Shown here: positions 26,377-35,582 of the stretch, one piece after another
Numbering within the stretch: the first letter of the stretch is position 1
Layout of the letters: every line of letters starts with the position of its first letter
Source: Pseudolactococcus hodotermopsidis
Lineage (GTDB): Bacteria > Bacillota > Bacilli > Lactobacillales > Streptococcaceae
DNA length: 58,771 nucleotides
Assembly: GCF_011170085.1 (NCBI RefSeq)
Contig: NZ_BLLI01000006.1
Span: 1 to 58,771 of the forward strand
Direction: 5' to 3'
Program-made: the position numbers and the translations under genes
Notes under the pieces: model-generated
Told to the model about the DNA's origin: nothing
What the model saw: the letters and a program-made list of their open reading frames with translations, nothing else
Database searches by the model: none

Positions 26377-27132
26377 ATGGAAAAAATTGTAAATTTTAGA
26401 GATTTGGGTGGCTATATCGGTCACGAGGGACGGCAAGTCAAGCCAAAATTGTTATTGCGTTCAGGCGAATTATATGAGTTGACAGAAAATGATCGCCATG
26501 AATTGACAACGACTTACAATTTGGGCAAAATCATTGATTTGCGGCGGCAAAAAGAAATTATTAAGACACCAGATGATAAAATTTCCGGTGTAACTTATCA
26601 TCATGTGGATATTTTGGCAGAATTTAATCGTCCTGATTCGAGTAAACATGAGCTGTTAAAGGGGTTTCATGGCGAAGATGTTGATAAAAATATGCAAGAG
26701 TTGTACAGTGAAATCGTGCGAGATGAGGTTGCACGTAAGGAATATCGAAACATGATTCAGCTGTTATTGCAATTTGACGGCAAGTCTAGCATTTTCCACT
26801 GTTTTGCGGGTAAAGATCGGACAGGATTAGCAGCTGCCTTGATTTTGGGCATACTCGGTGTTTCTTATACCGACATCATGACTGATTTTTTACAAACAAA
26901 TGTGCAACGCAAGGCAGCTAATGACGTGATTTTAGCTGAGAAAAGAGCTGAGGGCGCGACTGAGGCTGAATTACAAGGGATTGAAAAAGCATTTTGCGTT
27001 GCTGAGAGTTATTTGGCGGCAGCTAAGGAAACGGTAAATACGGAATTTGGAGGTTTTGAGGCTTATCTGTTAAATGGTCTTGGCTTGACTGAAACGGAGA
27101 TTTTGAAATTTAGGGAATTTTATTTGGCATAA
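26377..27132 (+). CDS. Tyrosine-protein phosphatase (IphP/LipA-like family)
   Basis: A 251-residue phosphatase. The N-terminal VNFRDLGGY and the P-loop HCFAGKDRTG (C142, R148; CX5R motif) mark the bacterial tyrosine/lipid phosphatase group (Y_phosphatase3). A GAGG site and an 11-base gap from bglP place it in the same operon. The substrate could be phosphotyrosine, phosphoinositide-like lipid or a sugar phosphate. Its place after the PTS, where a phospho-glucosidase is expected, makes a role in sugar-phosphate handling worth considering, but that is inference. Confidence 0.85.
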   Translation: MEKIVNFRDLGGYIGHEGRQVKPKLLLRSGELYELTENDRHELTTTYNLGKIIDLRRQKEIIKTPDDKISGVTYHHVDILAEFNRPDSSKHELLKGFHGEDVDKNMQELYSEIVRDEVARKEYRNMIQLLLQFDGKSSIFHCFAGKDRTGLAAALILGILGVSYTDIMTDFLQTNVQRKAANDVILAEKRAEGATEAELQGIEKAFCVAESYLAAAKETVNTEFGGFEAYLLNGLGLTETEILKFREFYLA

Positions 27133-27154
27133 AACTGCTTATGTTTAGGATGAT

Positions 27155-27189
27155 AAAAAGTGATGAATTTTCGAGTTTATCACTTTTTT
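27155..27189 (+). terminator. Terminator of the licT-bglP operon
   Basis: AAAAAGTGAT and ATCACTTTTT form a perfect stem ending in T residues. Confidence 0.8.
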
Positions 27190-27218
27190 GATCAATTTTT
27201 TTCTGTCAAGCGAAATTG

Positions 27219-27687
27219 AAAATGTCCCCCAAAAAGTCTAAACATGAGTTACGTTTTGCTAAAGCAAAATTTGCTTTTAGATTCCATTTTTGATATGATT
27301 GAATTATGATCTAGGCTGAATTTTCAGCTTGATATTCCAGAAGCGTCTTACCGATTCTTCTGAGATATTTTTCGAAAGATGCAAGTTTCCACGGGTGGAC
27401 TGTTGGGGAATATACTTGCTTTTTCTTTTTTGCCTTCTTTGGGTTGATTAAATTTCATGCGTTATACTCAATTTGATAAAAAAGCGCAACGTATGATATA
27501 CTGTAAGTATGACCTATGATAAAACAATCCAAAAGAGAATTTTGGCTTATGCCGATAGTGGGGCTATTGAAAGTGTTCTTTATTTTTAGCGAATTGAGTA
27601 TAACTTGATAACACGATACTTTTTCAATTCATTCACAGTGAGCAATATCCTTTTCATAAGTATTAGTTTAACATTTGGGACATTTTA
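27219..27687 (-). mobile_element. Remnant of an ISNCY (IS1202-type) insertion sequence with a nested MITE
   Basis: Both ends carry AAAATGTCCC (left) and GGGACATTTT (right) as inverted repeats. On the minus strand, a start at 27657 reads MKRILLTVNELKKYRVI, the N-terminus of ISNCY-type transposases. Sequence at 27311-27460 reads QVYSPTVHPWKLASFEKYL to a stop, resembling the proline-rich HPW tail of the same family. The central coding region is gone, and MITE copy 2 sits at the deletion joint. This accounts for most of the long gap 27133-27835. Confidence 0.6.
27461..27604. mobile_element. MITE copy 2 (about 140 bp, IS630-like ends)
   Basis: Near-perfect inverted repeats GTTATACTCAATTTG and CGAATTGAGTATAAC bound the element, with TA at both tips as expected for IS630/Tc1-type insertion. 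The interior encodes MTYDKTIQKRILAYADSG before a stop, the start of a transposase. It is almost identical to 169-312 and lies inside the ISNCY remnant, so it inserted after that element had decayed. Confidence 0.75.
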
Positions 27688-27731
27688 TGTTTCGACCTAC
27701 TTAAGACATTATCACTTTCGAATGATAAAAA

Positions 27732-27766
27732 CTTAAATGTCAAGTTTAGAACCCTTGACATTTAAG
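27732..27766. promoter_or_regulatory. Perfect 13-bp dyad over the amiA -35 box
   Basis: CTTAAATGTCAAG and CTTGACATTTAAG are perfect arms with a 9-base centre. The right arm contains the -35 TTGACA (27755-27760); 17 bases on is TAAACT (27778-27783). A protein binding here would block the promoter. There is no T tail, so it is not a terminator. The TGTCAAG/CTTGACA halves are shared with the dyad before rpmF. Confidence 0.55.
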
Positions 27767-27796
27767 CTAAAATTAAGTAAACTTAGGAAGTAAATA

Positions 27797-27811
27797 AATT
27801 TTCAATCAATT
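27797..27811. promoter_or_regulatory. Candidate CodY box in the amiA leader
   Basis: AATTTTCAATCAATT matches the lactococcal CodY consensus AATTTTCNGAAAATT with three mismatches, just after the predicted transcription start. Peptide transport operons are established CodY targets in L. lactis, so the position is plausible, but the match is weak. Confidence 0.35.
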
Positions 27812-27835
27812 CTAAAATTTATATTGGAGAGAAAT

Positions 27836-29824
27836 ATGAAGAAATCTAAAATTATTGGCTTAAGCCTCCTTTCAGTTGCAGCGCTCGGTGCTTTTGCAGC
27901 TTGTGGCAATGATAAAAAATCTGACACAAGTTCAAACACAAGTTCAGATACAAGTAAAGCATATGCTTACATTTATGAGGCTGATCCAGAAACGTTGGAT
28001 TATACCTTTTCGGGTCAACGTTATACGACTGAAAATACAGCGAATTTTGTTGAAGGCTTAGTGTCTTATGACCAATATCGTCAAATCATTCCAGCACTTG
28101 CTGAATCTTGGGAAGTTTCAGAGGATGGTTTGACTTATACTTACCAAATTCGTGAGGGCGTCTCATGGGTTGATGCTGACGGCAATGAGTACGATGATGT
28201 TAAACCATCTGACTGGGTAACAGGTTTAAAACATGCAGCTGACTCGAACTCAGAAACGCTTTATTTGGTTGCTGATTCAATTGTCGGTCTTGCTGACTAT
28301 GCTAGTGGTAAGGAGACAGACTTTAAAAAAGTTGGCATTAAGGCAGATGATAAAAAAGGAACTTTGACTTATACTTTAAATATGCCAGAGTCGTTTTGGA
28401 ATTCAAAAGCAACTTATGGGATCTTGCAACCAATCAATGCTGAATTTTTGAAAGAAAAAGGCGCTGATTTTGGTAAAGTTGCCGTAGATAGTATTCTCTA
28501 CAATGGCCCTTATATTGCAACTAAATTTGACAATAAGTCGGCTATTGAATATAAAGCTAACGAGAGTTATTGGGATAAGAAAAACGTTCATATTGATTCA
28601 ATCAAGTTGTCATACTTTGATGGTTCAAAATTAGAAGAGCTTTATAAGGGCTTTGAAGATGGCAAATATACGCGTGCCGTTCTTTATCCGTCAATGCCGT
28701 ATTATAAAGAGGTTGATTCATCTGAGATTATCTGGACACCACAAGATGCCTATACTTATTTTGGTTACTTTAACTTAAATCGTCAAACCTATGCTAATAC
28801 AGCCCATACAGATGATGCTGCTAAAGATAGAACTAAAAAAGCCCTCTTGAATAAAGAGTTCCGTCAGGCGTTTAGTTATGCGATTGATAAAGAAAAATTT
28901 ATCGCCCAAAGAACGGGTGAAGAAGGTGGCATTAAAGGCCTTCGTAATACAATACTTCCTTACGACTTTGTGACCATTGCGGGCAAAGATTATGGGAACA
29001 CAGTTCAAACAGAACTTGAAGATTTGAACCCTGTTTGGAAAACTCTTTCTGTCAAACAAGCTGAAAGAGGCACTTACAACGTTGATTTAGCTAAGGCAAC
29101 ATTTGCCAAAGCAAAAGAGGCTTTAAAAGCAGAAGGTGTAACTGTTTCAAAAGAAGCGCCAATTGTTCTTGATGTTCCAGTTCGTGAAACAGCTACGACG
29201 ACTATCGCCTCTTGGGCATCATTGTCGAATACGCTTAATACCGTCTTTGATGGTGAAGTGAAGATTAATTCAATCAAACTTGCAGAAGATCCTTATCTGC
29301 AAGCTGCGTTCTCATTTAAAACAGCAGCGGAAGCTGATTTTGATTTCGCTATCTCTGGTTGGGGGCCTGACTATGCAGACCCATCAACTTACTTAAATAT
29401 CTTTGGTCCTAAGTCAGGTGACATCTTTATCAAACTTGGTCTTGAACCAGAAGTATCACTTGAGGGTGAAGATGCAGGTAAAGCTGTTAAAGAGGCAATC
29501 AATATCAATGAGTATCAAAAATTGCTTGACAAAGCATCGGCTATCTTTGATGACAATGATAAACGCTATGAAGCCTATGCTAAAGCTGAAGCTTGGTTGC
29601 TTGATAATGGGATTGTGACACCTATTTACTCAGGTGGCGCACAACCAATGATGCAAAAAGATATACCATTTACAAAAATTGACTCTAACAATGTCGGTGG
29701 AACAACTTATTCATTTAAATTTAGAGAAGTTGGCGACCAACCTTTGACGGCTGCTGATTATGAAAAAGCGCTAAAAGAATGGAAAGCCAAAGTTGAAGAA
29801 AAAGCAAAAGAAGCTGATAAATAA
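27836..29824 (+). CDS. amiA: Oligopeptide-binding lipoprotein (AmiA/OppA type)
   Basis: A 662-residue extracellular peptide-binding protein. The signal peptide ends in the lipobox AFAAC, with the lipidated cysteine near residue 23, followed by a Ser/Thr/Asp-rich linker. The SBP_bac_5 fold is seen in EADPETLDYTFSGQRY, WEVSEDGLTYTYQIREGV and FDFAISGWGPDYADPSTYLN. Its length matches streptococcal AmiA. ATG 27836 has TTGGAGAG upstream, preferred over the TTG at 27824. It is the first gene of amiACDEF and delivers peptides, including signalling peptides in relatives, to the permease. Confidence 0.93.
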   Translation: MKKSKIIGLSLLSVAALGAFAACGNDKKSDTSSNTSSDTSKAYAYIYEADPETLDYTFSGQRYTTENTANFVEGLVSYDQYRQIIPALAESWEVSEDGLTYTYQIREGVSWVDADGNEYDDVKPSDWVTGLKHAADSNSETLYLVADSIVGLADYASGKETDFKKVGIKADDKKGTLTYTLNMPESFWNSKATYGILQPINAEFLKEKGADFGKVAVDSILYNGPYIATKFDNKSAIEYKANESYWDKKNVHIDSIKLSYFDGSKLEELYKGFEDGKYTRAVLYPSMPYYKEVDSSEIIWTPQDAYTYFGYFNLNRQTYANTAHTDDAAKDRTKKALLNKEFRQAFSYAIDKEKFIAQRTGEEGGIKGLRNTILPYDFVTIAGKDYGNTVQTELEDLNPVWKTLSVKQAERGTYNVDLAKATFAKAKEALKAEGVTVSKEAPIVLDVPVRETATTTIASWASLSNTLNTVFDGEVKINSIKLAEDPYLQAAFSFKTAAEADFDFAISGWGPDYADPSTYLNIFGPKSGDIFIKLGLEPEVSLEGEDAGKAVKEAININEYQKLLDKASAIFDDNDKRYEAYAKAEAWLLDNGIVTPIYSGGAQPMMQKDIPFTKIDSNNVGGTTYSFKFREVGDQPLTAADYEKALKEWKAKVEEKAKEADK

Positions 29825-29854
29825 GCTTAGTTAATTTGTCAATGAAGCGAAGGA

Positions 29855-29884
29855 GAGACTGGATTTTCTGGTCTCGATTTTGCG
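29855..29884 (+). other. Weak hairpin between amiA and amiC (possible attenuator)
   Basis: GAGAC and GTCTC pair (extended by one T-G) around GGATTTTCT, followed by GATTTTGCG. A weak terminator after the binding-protein gene is common and lets the lipoprotein be made in excess over the permease. Confidence 0.4.
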
Positions 29885-29911
29885 TTATTTTAGTAAAGAA
29901 TGGTTTATAAT

Positions 29912-31405
29912 ATGAAAAAATATGTGTTATTTAGACTACTAAGAGCAACTATCTCGATTGTGGTTGTGACAACAATTATTTATGCTTTGATTTTCAGTTT
30001 GATTCCGCGCCGTAATATTTTTACATCAGACGAACAATATGCCAGAGTAGCTGGGAAGGCTGACCCGCGCCGTGAATATGAAAATGTGACTTATGAGCGT
30101 CAAGGGTATATTGATTATCTCAGTCAAAAAGAATTGATTGCTAAATTAAAAGCAACAGCGCCCAATTTTGATGGCACTGATACCAAGGAAAATCTTGCTG
30201 CTGCTAAAGCTTGGGCAAAATCTGCCAAGGGAGATTGGAAGATCGAGCAAATGCCAACTTCTAAGACGATTTATGCGACGAAAGAAATTCCAATCTGGCA
30301 ACGTGTTGGCAAGTTTTATGCGAATTTGATTCAAATTGATCATCCTTGGAAAATTCAAGACAAATCAAATCCTGATTTGAAACGTTATCTCAAATTCACA
30401 GCTGATAAAAGTGGCGGTCCTGCGTTGATTGGCAGTGGTACTAAGTATAAATATCTGATTTATTTTGACGGTCATTTTCCGTTTATTCATCAAAATATCA
30501 TCACACTTAACCTTGGACAATCTTATCCAACCTTTAGTGGACGTGCCGTTACGGAAGTTTTGACAAGTGGTCAAGGCGAAACAGTCACACGTGAGATTAC
30601 TTTACCTGATGGTAAAACGATGAAAACGTCAATGGATATTCATTCAGCAACTTACCAAAGTCCTAAAAATCAAAGTTCTCGGATGAAGAGAATCTTTAAA
30701 GACGATTATACGAATGTCAAAAATGTCTATACCGACCCGTCAATGATTGGCAATTCACTGCGAATTGGTGTTGTCGGTGTGATTTTGGCTTATCTGATTG
30801 CGATTCCGATTGCGATTTTGCTTAGCCGTTATGCTGGTAAGTTGATTGATCGTTTGGGACTAATTTTTATCACAGCTTTGATTGCTTTGCCTAGTTTGGC
30901 AGTTATCTATACGGATCGTTTTGTTGGCTCACTTTTTGGCTTACCTGACTCGTTTACAACATTTGGCGCTTCTGAAGTTAAGAGTTATATCTTACCAACG
31001 ATAATTCTTGCTTTGCTCAATGTCCCAACGCTTACGATGTGGATTCGACGTTATATGATTGACCAACAGTCATCTGATTATATCAAATTTGCGCGTGCTA
31101 AGGGGCTTTCTGAGAAAGAAATTTCACAAAAACATATTTTGAAAAATGCGATGATTCCTATTTCAAATGGCATTCCATCAGCAATCATTGCAATGGTTGC
31201 GGGTGCAACAATGACAGAGTCAATCTTCTTGATGCCTGGTATGGGTAAAATGTTGCCAGATGCGATTAAGGCGCACAATAATCCGATGGTTATCGGCATT
31301 ACTTTCATCTTGACCTCATTAGCGGTTATCGCCGTGCTATTGGGAGATTTGTTGATGCAAGTGATTGATCCACGTATTCAATTATCAAGTAAAGGAGGGA
31401 AGTAA
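29912..31405 (+). CDS. amiC: Oligopeptide ABC transporter permease, AmiC type
   Basis: A 497-residue permease. Ordinary OppB proteins have about 310 residues. This one has a large extracytoplasmic insertion (about 35-280) between helix 1 and the remaining five, exactly as in streptococcal AmiC. N-terminal MKKYVLFRLLRATISI is AmiC-like. The binding-protein-dependent transport signature is near the C-terminus (IKFARAKGLSEKEI, with the EAA loop). ATG 29912 is preferred to ATG 29900 by comparison with the family start. Confidence 0.92.
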   Translation: MKKYVLFRLLRATISIVVVTTIIYALIFSLIPRRNIFTSDEQYARVAGKADPRREYENVTYERQGYIDYLSQKELIAKLKATAPNFDGTDTKENLAAAKAWAKSAKGDWKIEQMPTSKTIYATKEIPIWQRVGKFYANLIQIDHPWKIQDKSNPDLKRYLKFTADKSGGPALIGSGTKYKYLIYFDGHFPFIHQNIITLNLGQSYPTFSGRAVTEVLTSGQGETVTREITLPDGKTMKTSMDIHSATYQSPKNQSSRMKRIFKDDYTNVKNVYTDPSMIGNSLRIGVVGVILAYLIAIPIAILLSRYAGKLIDRLGLIFITALIALPSLAVIYTDRFVGSLFGLPDSFTTFGASEVKSYILPTIILALLNVPTLTMWIRRYMIDQQSSDYIKFARAKGLSEKEISQKHILKNAMIPISNGIPSAIIAMVAGATMTESIFLMPGMGKMLPDAIKAHNNPMVIGITFILTSLAVIAVLLGDLLMQVIDPRIQLSSKGGK

Positions 31406-31407
31406 AA

Positions 31408-32328
31408 ATGACAGAAAAAGAGTTATTCGAGTTTGTCGATGCCAAAGATAACGAGTCGGAAAAAATTTCAGCCCCCTTTTATTCTTACTGGAAAAGTGTC
31501 GGTCGTAAATTTTTCTCTTCTAAATTAGCGGTTGCCATGCTGATTCTACTGGCATTTCTTCTCTTGATGAGTTTTATTCAACCATTATTTTCGGGTTATT
31601 CGGTCATTAATTCAGGTAAAATTGATGATTTTAGTTTACGTTACAATTATCCAAATGCTAAAAATTGGTTTGGGACAGATGCAACTGGACAATCACTTTT
31701 TGATGCGATTTGGGCTGGTGCAAAAACTTCCATCTCAATTGCGGTGCTTGCAACGCTCATCAATACTTTCATTGGTGTGATTGTCGGCGCAATTTGGGGC
31801 ATCTCAAAAAGTGTTGATAAAGTCATGCTTGAAGTTTACAATGTGATTAACAATATCCCTCTAATTTTGATTTTACTTGTTTTTTCATATGCCTTTGGTT
31901 CAGGTTTTTGGAATTTACTTTTAGCAATGTGTGTGACTTCTTGGGTTGGTGTGGCTTATACGATTCGTGTGCAAGTCATGATGTATCGTGATCGCGAGTA
32001 TAATATTGCCTCAAAAACATTGGGCACAAAAGCGGTAACGATGATTAGTAAAAATATCTTACCCTATTTGATTTCAGTTATTGTGACAATTATCAGCGGT
32101 TTATTGCCTAACTTTATCTCATATGAAGTCTTTTTGAGTTTCTTAGGTGTTGGTTTATCAGCTGATACGCCATCACTTGGGCGTTTAATTGCCACCTATA
32201 CGGATAATATCACTAATCATCCTTATCTTTTCTGGTTTCCAGTTATTGTTTTGGGACTTGTGACGATTTCACTTTATCTCGTTGGTCAAACACTCGCAGA
32301 TGCAAGCGACCCACGCACTCACCAGTAG
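31408..32328 (+). CDS. amiD: Oligopeptide ABC transporter permease, AmiD/OppC type
   Basis: A 306-residue permease with the OppC_N domain (about 20-75, SYWKSVGRKFFSSKLAVAML) and six membrane helices. The conserved FGTDATGQSLFDAIWAGAKTS segment is split around residues 90-110, and the EAA-loop region is REYNIASKTLGTKAV. AAAGGAGGG precedes the ATG, two bases after the amiC stop. It pairs with AmiC to form the channel. Confidence 0.94.
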   Translation: MTEKELFEFVDAKDNESEKISAPFYSYWKSVGRKFFSSKLAVAMLILLAFLLLMSFIQPLFSGYSVINSGKIDDFSLRYNYPNAKNWFGTDATGQSLFDAIWAGAKTSISIAVLATLINTFIGVIVGAIWGISKSVDKVMLEVYNVINNIPLILILLVFSYAFGSGFWNLLLAMCVTSWVGVAYTIRVQVMMYRDREYNIASKTLGTKAVTMISKNILPYLISVIVTIISGLLPNFISYEVFLSFLGVGLSADTPSLGRLIATYTDNITNHPYLFWFPVIVLGLVTISLYLVGQTLADASDPRTHQ

Positions 32329-32343
32329 AAAAGGAGAAACTTT

Positions 32344-33405
32344 ATGTCAAATAAAAAAATTATCCTTTCTGCAAAGGATGTCAGTGTTGAATTTCAAGTT
32401 CGTAAGCGCACTTTACGCGCCATTCGCAATATTTCTATTGATTTGCATGAGGGCGAAACTTTAGCGCTTGTTGGTGAATCAGGCTCAGGTAAATCAGTTT
32501 TTACCAAAGTTTTTACAGGTATGCTTGAGGCAAATGGTTCAGTTGCAACAGGTGAGGTGACTTATGGGGACGTCAACTTAACTAATCTCAAAACAAATGC
32601 TGAATGGGAAAAAATTCGTGGTGGTGAGATTTCAACGGTTTTTCAAGACCCAATGACCTCACTCAATCCAATCAAAACAATCGGTAGCCAGATTTCAGAA
32701 ACGATTATCAAACATCAAAAGAAAACAAAAGAAGAGGCTAAGGAAATTGCCATTGATCTGATGAATCGTGTTGGTATTCCTGAAGCTGACAAACGTTATG
32801 ATGAGTATCCTTTCCAGTATTCTGGCGGTATGCGACAAAGAATTGTTATCGCTATTGCGCTATCGTCACGCCCGAAAGTGCTGATTTGTGATGAACCGAC
32901 AACGGCGCTTGATGTGACGATTCAGGCGCAGATTATTGCCTTGTTGAAAGAACTCAAAAAAGAATACGGTTTTGCTATGATTTTTATCACGCATGATTTG
33001 GGTGTTGTTGCCTCAATTGCTGATAAAGTTGCGGTCATGTATTCGGGTGAAATTATTGAGTACGGTAGTGTTGAAGATATTTTCTATGACAGTCGCCATC
33101 CTTACACATGGGCTTTGTTGTCAAGCTTGCCACAATTAGCGACAACTGACAAACTTTATTCGATTGCTGGCACACCACCGTCTCTTTATTCTGAGATAAA
33201 AGGCGATGCCTTTGCCCCTCGTAATCCACAGCCTATGGCGATTGACTTTGTTAAATTGCCACCGAAATTTGCCGTTAGTGACACGCATTGGGCAAAAACG
33301 TGGTTGCTTGACGAACGTGCGCCAAAGTTGGCTAAACCTGAGGGGATTCAGGGGTTGCATGAGAAAATGATGGCGCTTTATGTTAAGGAAGGTGGGGCAA
33401 GTTAA
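32344..33405 (+). CDS. amiE: Oligopeptide ABC transporter ATPase, AmiE/OppD type
   Basis: A 353-residue ATPase. Walker A GESGSGKS is at 44-51, the signature [15 protein letters not shown] is near 160, Walker B is [12 protein letters not shown], and [14 protein letters not shown] carries the switch histidine. The C-terminal oligo_HPY extension (about 240-353) is typical of OppD-like ATPases. It ends in TTAATG, sharing a base with the amiF start, so the two ATPases are made in step. Confidence 0.94.
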   Translation: MSNKKIILSAKDVSVEFQVRKRTLRAIRNISIDLHEGETLALVGESGSGKSVFTKVFTGMLEANGSVATGEVTYGDVNLTNLKTNAEWEKIRGGEISTVFQDPMTSLNPIKTIGSQISETIIKHQKKTKEEAKEIAIDLMNRVGIPEADKRYDEYPFQYSGGMRQRIVIAIALSSRPKVLICDEPTTALDVTIQAQIIALLKELKKEYGFAMIFITHDLGVVASIADKVAVMYSGEIIEYGSVEDIFYDSRHPYTWALLSSLPQLATTDKLYSIAGTPPSLYSEIKGDAFAPRNPQPMAIDFVKLPPKFAVSDTHWAKTWLLDERAPKLAKPEGIQGLHEKMMALYVKEGGAS

Positions 33406-34328
33406 TGGCTGAAAAATTATTAGAAATTAAAGACCTCTCAATTTCATTTGGCGAAGGTAAACATAAAAATATTGCTGTTAAAAATGCCAATTTTGATATT
33501 TATAAGGGCGAAACTTTTGCCCTTGTAGGGGAGTCAGGATCTGGTAAAACGACAATTGGGCGTGCTGTTATGGGTTTGAACAACATTGAAAGCGGCGATA
33601 TTATCTTTGATGGCAAGAAAATCAATACCAAATTGTCCAGTGCTGAAAAAGTGTCGCTGATTAAAGACATTCAGATGATTTTTCAAGATCCAGCTGCTTC
33701 GCTCAATGAACGTGCAACCGTTGATTATGTGATTTCTGAGGGGTTGCATAATTTTCATCTCTACAAAGACGAGGCGGATCGCAAGGCAAAAGTTGAGACT
33801 ATGCTCAAGGAAGTCGGACTTTTACCTGAACATTTGTCGCGTTATCCGCATGAATTTTCAGGCGGTCAACGGCAAAGAATTGGCATTGCGCGAGCGCTTG
33901 TTATGGCACCGCGCTTGGTCATTGCTGATGAGCCGATTTCAGCGCTTGATGTTTCAATTCGCGCGCAAGTGCTCAATCTCTTGCAACGTTTGCAAGAAGA
34001 AAAAGGGTTGACTTATCTTTTCATTGCGCATGATTTGTCAGTTGTTCATTTCATTTCTGACCGCATTGCCGTGATTTATCATGGCGATATTGTTGAAATG
34101 GCGGAGACTGAAGAATTATTTAACAATCCAATTCATCCTTACACCAAATCATTGTTATCAGCCATACCAATTCCTGATCCAGTGCTTGAACGTGCTAAGG
34201 AATTGATTGTCTATGACGACTCGATTCATGATTACACGACAGATAAACCAAGTTTCCAAGAAATTAAGTCAGGGCATTTTGTTTGGGCAAATGATGCAGA
34301 AGCTAAAAACTATCAGGAAATGTTGTAA
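33405..34328 (+). CDS. amiF: Oligopeptide ABC transporter ATPase, AmiF/OppF type
   Basis: A 307-residue ATPase. Walker [10 protein letters not shown] is at 43-51, the signature [15 protein letters not shown] near 150, Walker [13 protein letters not shown], and a switch histidine lies in [12 protein letters not shown]. It forms the heterodimeric motor with AmiE. It is the last gene of the operon and is followed by a terminator. Confidence 0.94.
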   Translation: MAEKLLEIKDLSISFGEGKHKNIAVKNANFDIYKGETFALVGESGSGKTTIGRAVMGLNNIESGDIIFDGKKINTKLSSAEKVSLIKDIQMIFQDPAASLNERATVDYVISEGLHNFHLYKDEADRKAKVETMLKEVGLLPEHLSRYPHEFSGGQRQRIGIARALVMAPRLVIADEPISALDVSIRAQVLNLLQRLQEEKGLTYLFIAHDLSVVHFISDRIAVIYHGDIVEMAETEELFNNPIHPYTKSLLSAIPIPDPVLERAKELIVYDDSIHDYTTDKPSFQEIKSGHFVWANDAEAKNYQEML

Positions 34329-34334
34329 GATTAG

Positions 34335-34362
34335 AAAACAGATGATTTTATTGTCTGTTTTT
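34335..34362 (+). terminator. Terminator of the ami operon
   Basis: AAAACAGA and TCTGTTTT form a perfect stem followed by T residues. Confidence 0.7.
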
Positions 34363-34416
34363 GTAATTTTTCCCAAAATAAGGTAGAATAGTTTTATTGA
34401 AAAGAACGAGGATGAT

Positions 34417-35364
34417 ATGTCACAGGAAAAAACAAACGAAAATAACGGTATGGGGAGTGTTATAGCGGCACTAGCTGCGAATATTTTGGTTGCGATTAGT
34501 AAATTCATCGCTTTTTTCATCTCAGGTTCGGCTGCCATGATGAACGAGAGCATTCATTCCTTGGTCGATTGTAGCAACCAAATTCTGCTCCTTTTCGGCG
34601 ATAAGCGCGCTAGAGCTGGGGCGAGTGAGCGCCATCCTTTTGGGGAGGCGCGTGCCAAGTACTTTTTCTCGACGATTGTTGCCATGATGCTCTTTTTCGG
34701 CGGTGGTGCGCTTGGCGTTATCGAGGCTGTGGAAAAGCTCTCGCACCCCGCGCACGAGATTTCAAACACGGGGCTTGTGATTGGTATCTTGATTTTCGGA
34801 CTGATTGTTGAGTGTAGCAGTTTGCGTGTCGCTTTTAAGGAAATCTCTGAGCTTAATACTGAGAAGTTACCACTTTTTCATTTTTTGCGCGAAAGTCGTC
34901 ATAGTGAGGTTCTGATTATTTTTACAGAAGATGCCTGCGCAGTGGTCGGACTGGTGTTGGCATTACTCGGGACGGTGCTTTCGCAGCTCACTGAAAATGC
35001 TTTTTGGGATGCCTTTTCGGGTTTGCTGATTGGCCTTTTGCTCATGGCAGCAGCAATTTTCCTAGCTGTCGAATTTTACAGTCTCCTTGTTGGTGAGTCT
35101 GCAACCAAAGCCGACATTGCCAAAATCAAATCAGCCTTTGAGCGCCCAGAAATTGACAAGTTGATTGATTTGAAAACGGTGCATTTGGGACCAACAGATA
35201 TTTTAGTTGCTGCGAAAATTGATGTTGTTGCCACTTTTGATGCTAAAACATTTGACCTAATCAATGACATTGAAGTTGAAATTAGAAAAAGATTGGTCGG
35301 TTATAAAGTTTATATTTACATCGAAACCGATACATTTGATGCGGATTACAAGCAAAATACCTAA
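34417..35364 (+). CDS. Cation diffusion facilitator (CDF) family exporter
   Basis: A 315-residue membrane protein with six predicted helices and a C-terminal cytoplasmic domain (about 220-315). The first metal-site helix reads MMNESIHSLVDCSNQ; classical CDF proteins carry HxxxD there, and H47 and D51 are present. RHPFG-like ERHPFGEARAKYF is conserved. The second metal helix reads TEDACAVVGLVLAL, with D in place of the usual H-x3-D pattern start. Zn2+, Fe2+ or Mn2+ are possible substrates. GAGG precedes the ATG. Confidence 0.85.
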   Translation: MSQEKTNENNGMGSVIAALAANILVAISKFIAFFISGSAAMMNESIHSLVDCSNQILLLFGDKRARAGASERHPFGEARAKYFFSTIVAMMLFFGGGALGVIEAVEKLSHPAHEISNTGLVIGILIFGLIVECSSLRVAFKEISELNTEKLPLFHFLRESRHSEVLIIFTEDACAVVGLVLALLGTVLSQLTENAFWDAFSGLLIGLLLMAAAIFLAVEFYSLLVGESATKADIAKIKSAFERPEIDKLIDLKTVHLGPTDILVAAKIDVVATFDAKTFDLINDIEVEIRKRLVGYKVYIYIETDTFDADYKQNT

Positions 35365-35380
35365 AATTAGGTGTTTTTTT
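35356..35380 (+). terminator. Terminator overlapping the end of the CDF gene
   Basis: ACCTAA and TTAGGT pair around AA, followed by GTTTTTTT. The left arm includes the stop codon of the gene. Confidence 0.7.
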
Positions 35381-35418
35381 ATTTAAAATACACTCTGAAA
35401 TTTATAAAAATAGGCTTG

Positions 35419-35449
35419 CGTAACCGCTTACATATTTATATAATATAAT
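35419..35449 (+). promoter_or_regulatory. cre-like site and -10 box before the nucleotidase gene
   Basis: CGTAACCGCTTACA (35419-35432) matches the CcpA cre consensus at 13 of 14 positions. TATAAT at 35444-35449 follows directly, so the site lies across the spacer and -35 region. This suggests glucose repression of the nucleotidase. Confidence 0.55.
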
Positions 35450-35463
35450 TGTAGGTAATAAAG

Positions 35464-35548
35464 AGTAGCTCTAAAAATTCAGTTTTCAAAATTTCATTAA
35501 TGCCTTGTAGTCAGCTTCTTGAAGTTTGAACAAGCAATTTTTGGCGCT
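35464..35548. mobile_element. Degenerate third copy of the second MITE family
   Basis: GCTCTAAAAATTCAG at the left and AAGCAATTTTTGGCGC at the right correspond to the ends of copy A (7042-7190) read in reverse. The interior is shortened and diverged. It lies in the leader of the nucleotidase gene. Confidence 0.4.
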
Positions 35549-35582
35549 TCTCCATCATTTTTAAAACTTGGAGGTAATCAAA

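Noticed and set aside
27732-27766. Dyad before amiA as a terminator of upstream transcription
   Set aside because: No T run follows either arm, and one arm forms the -35 box.
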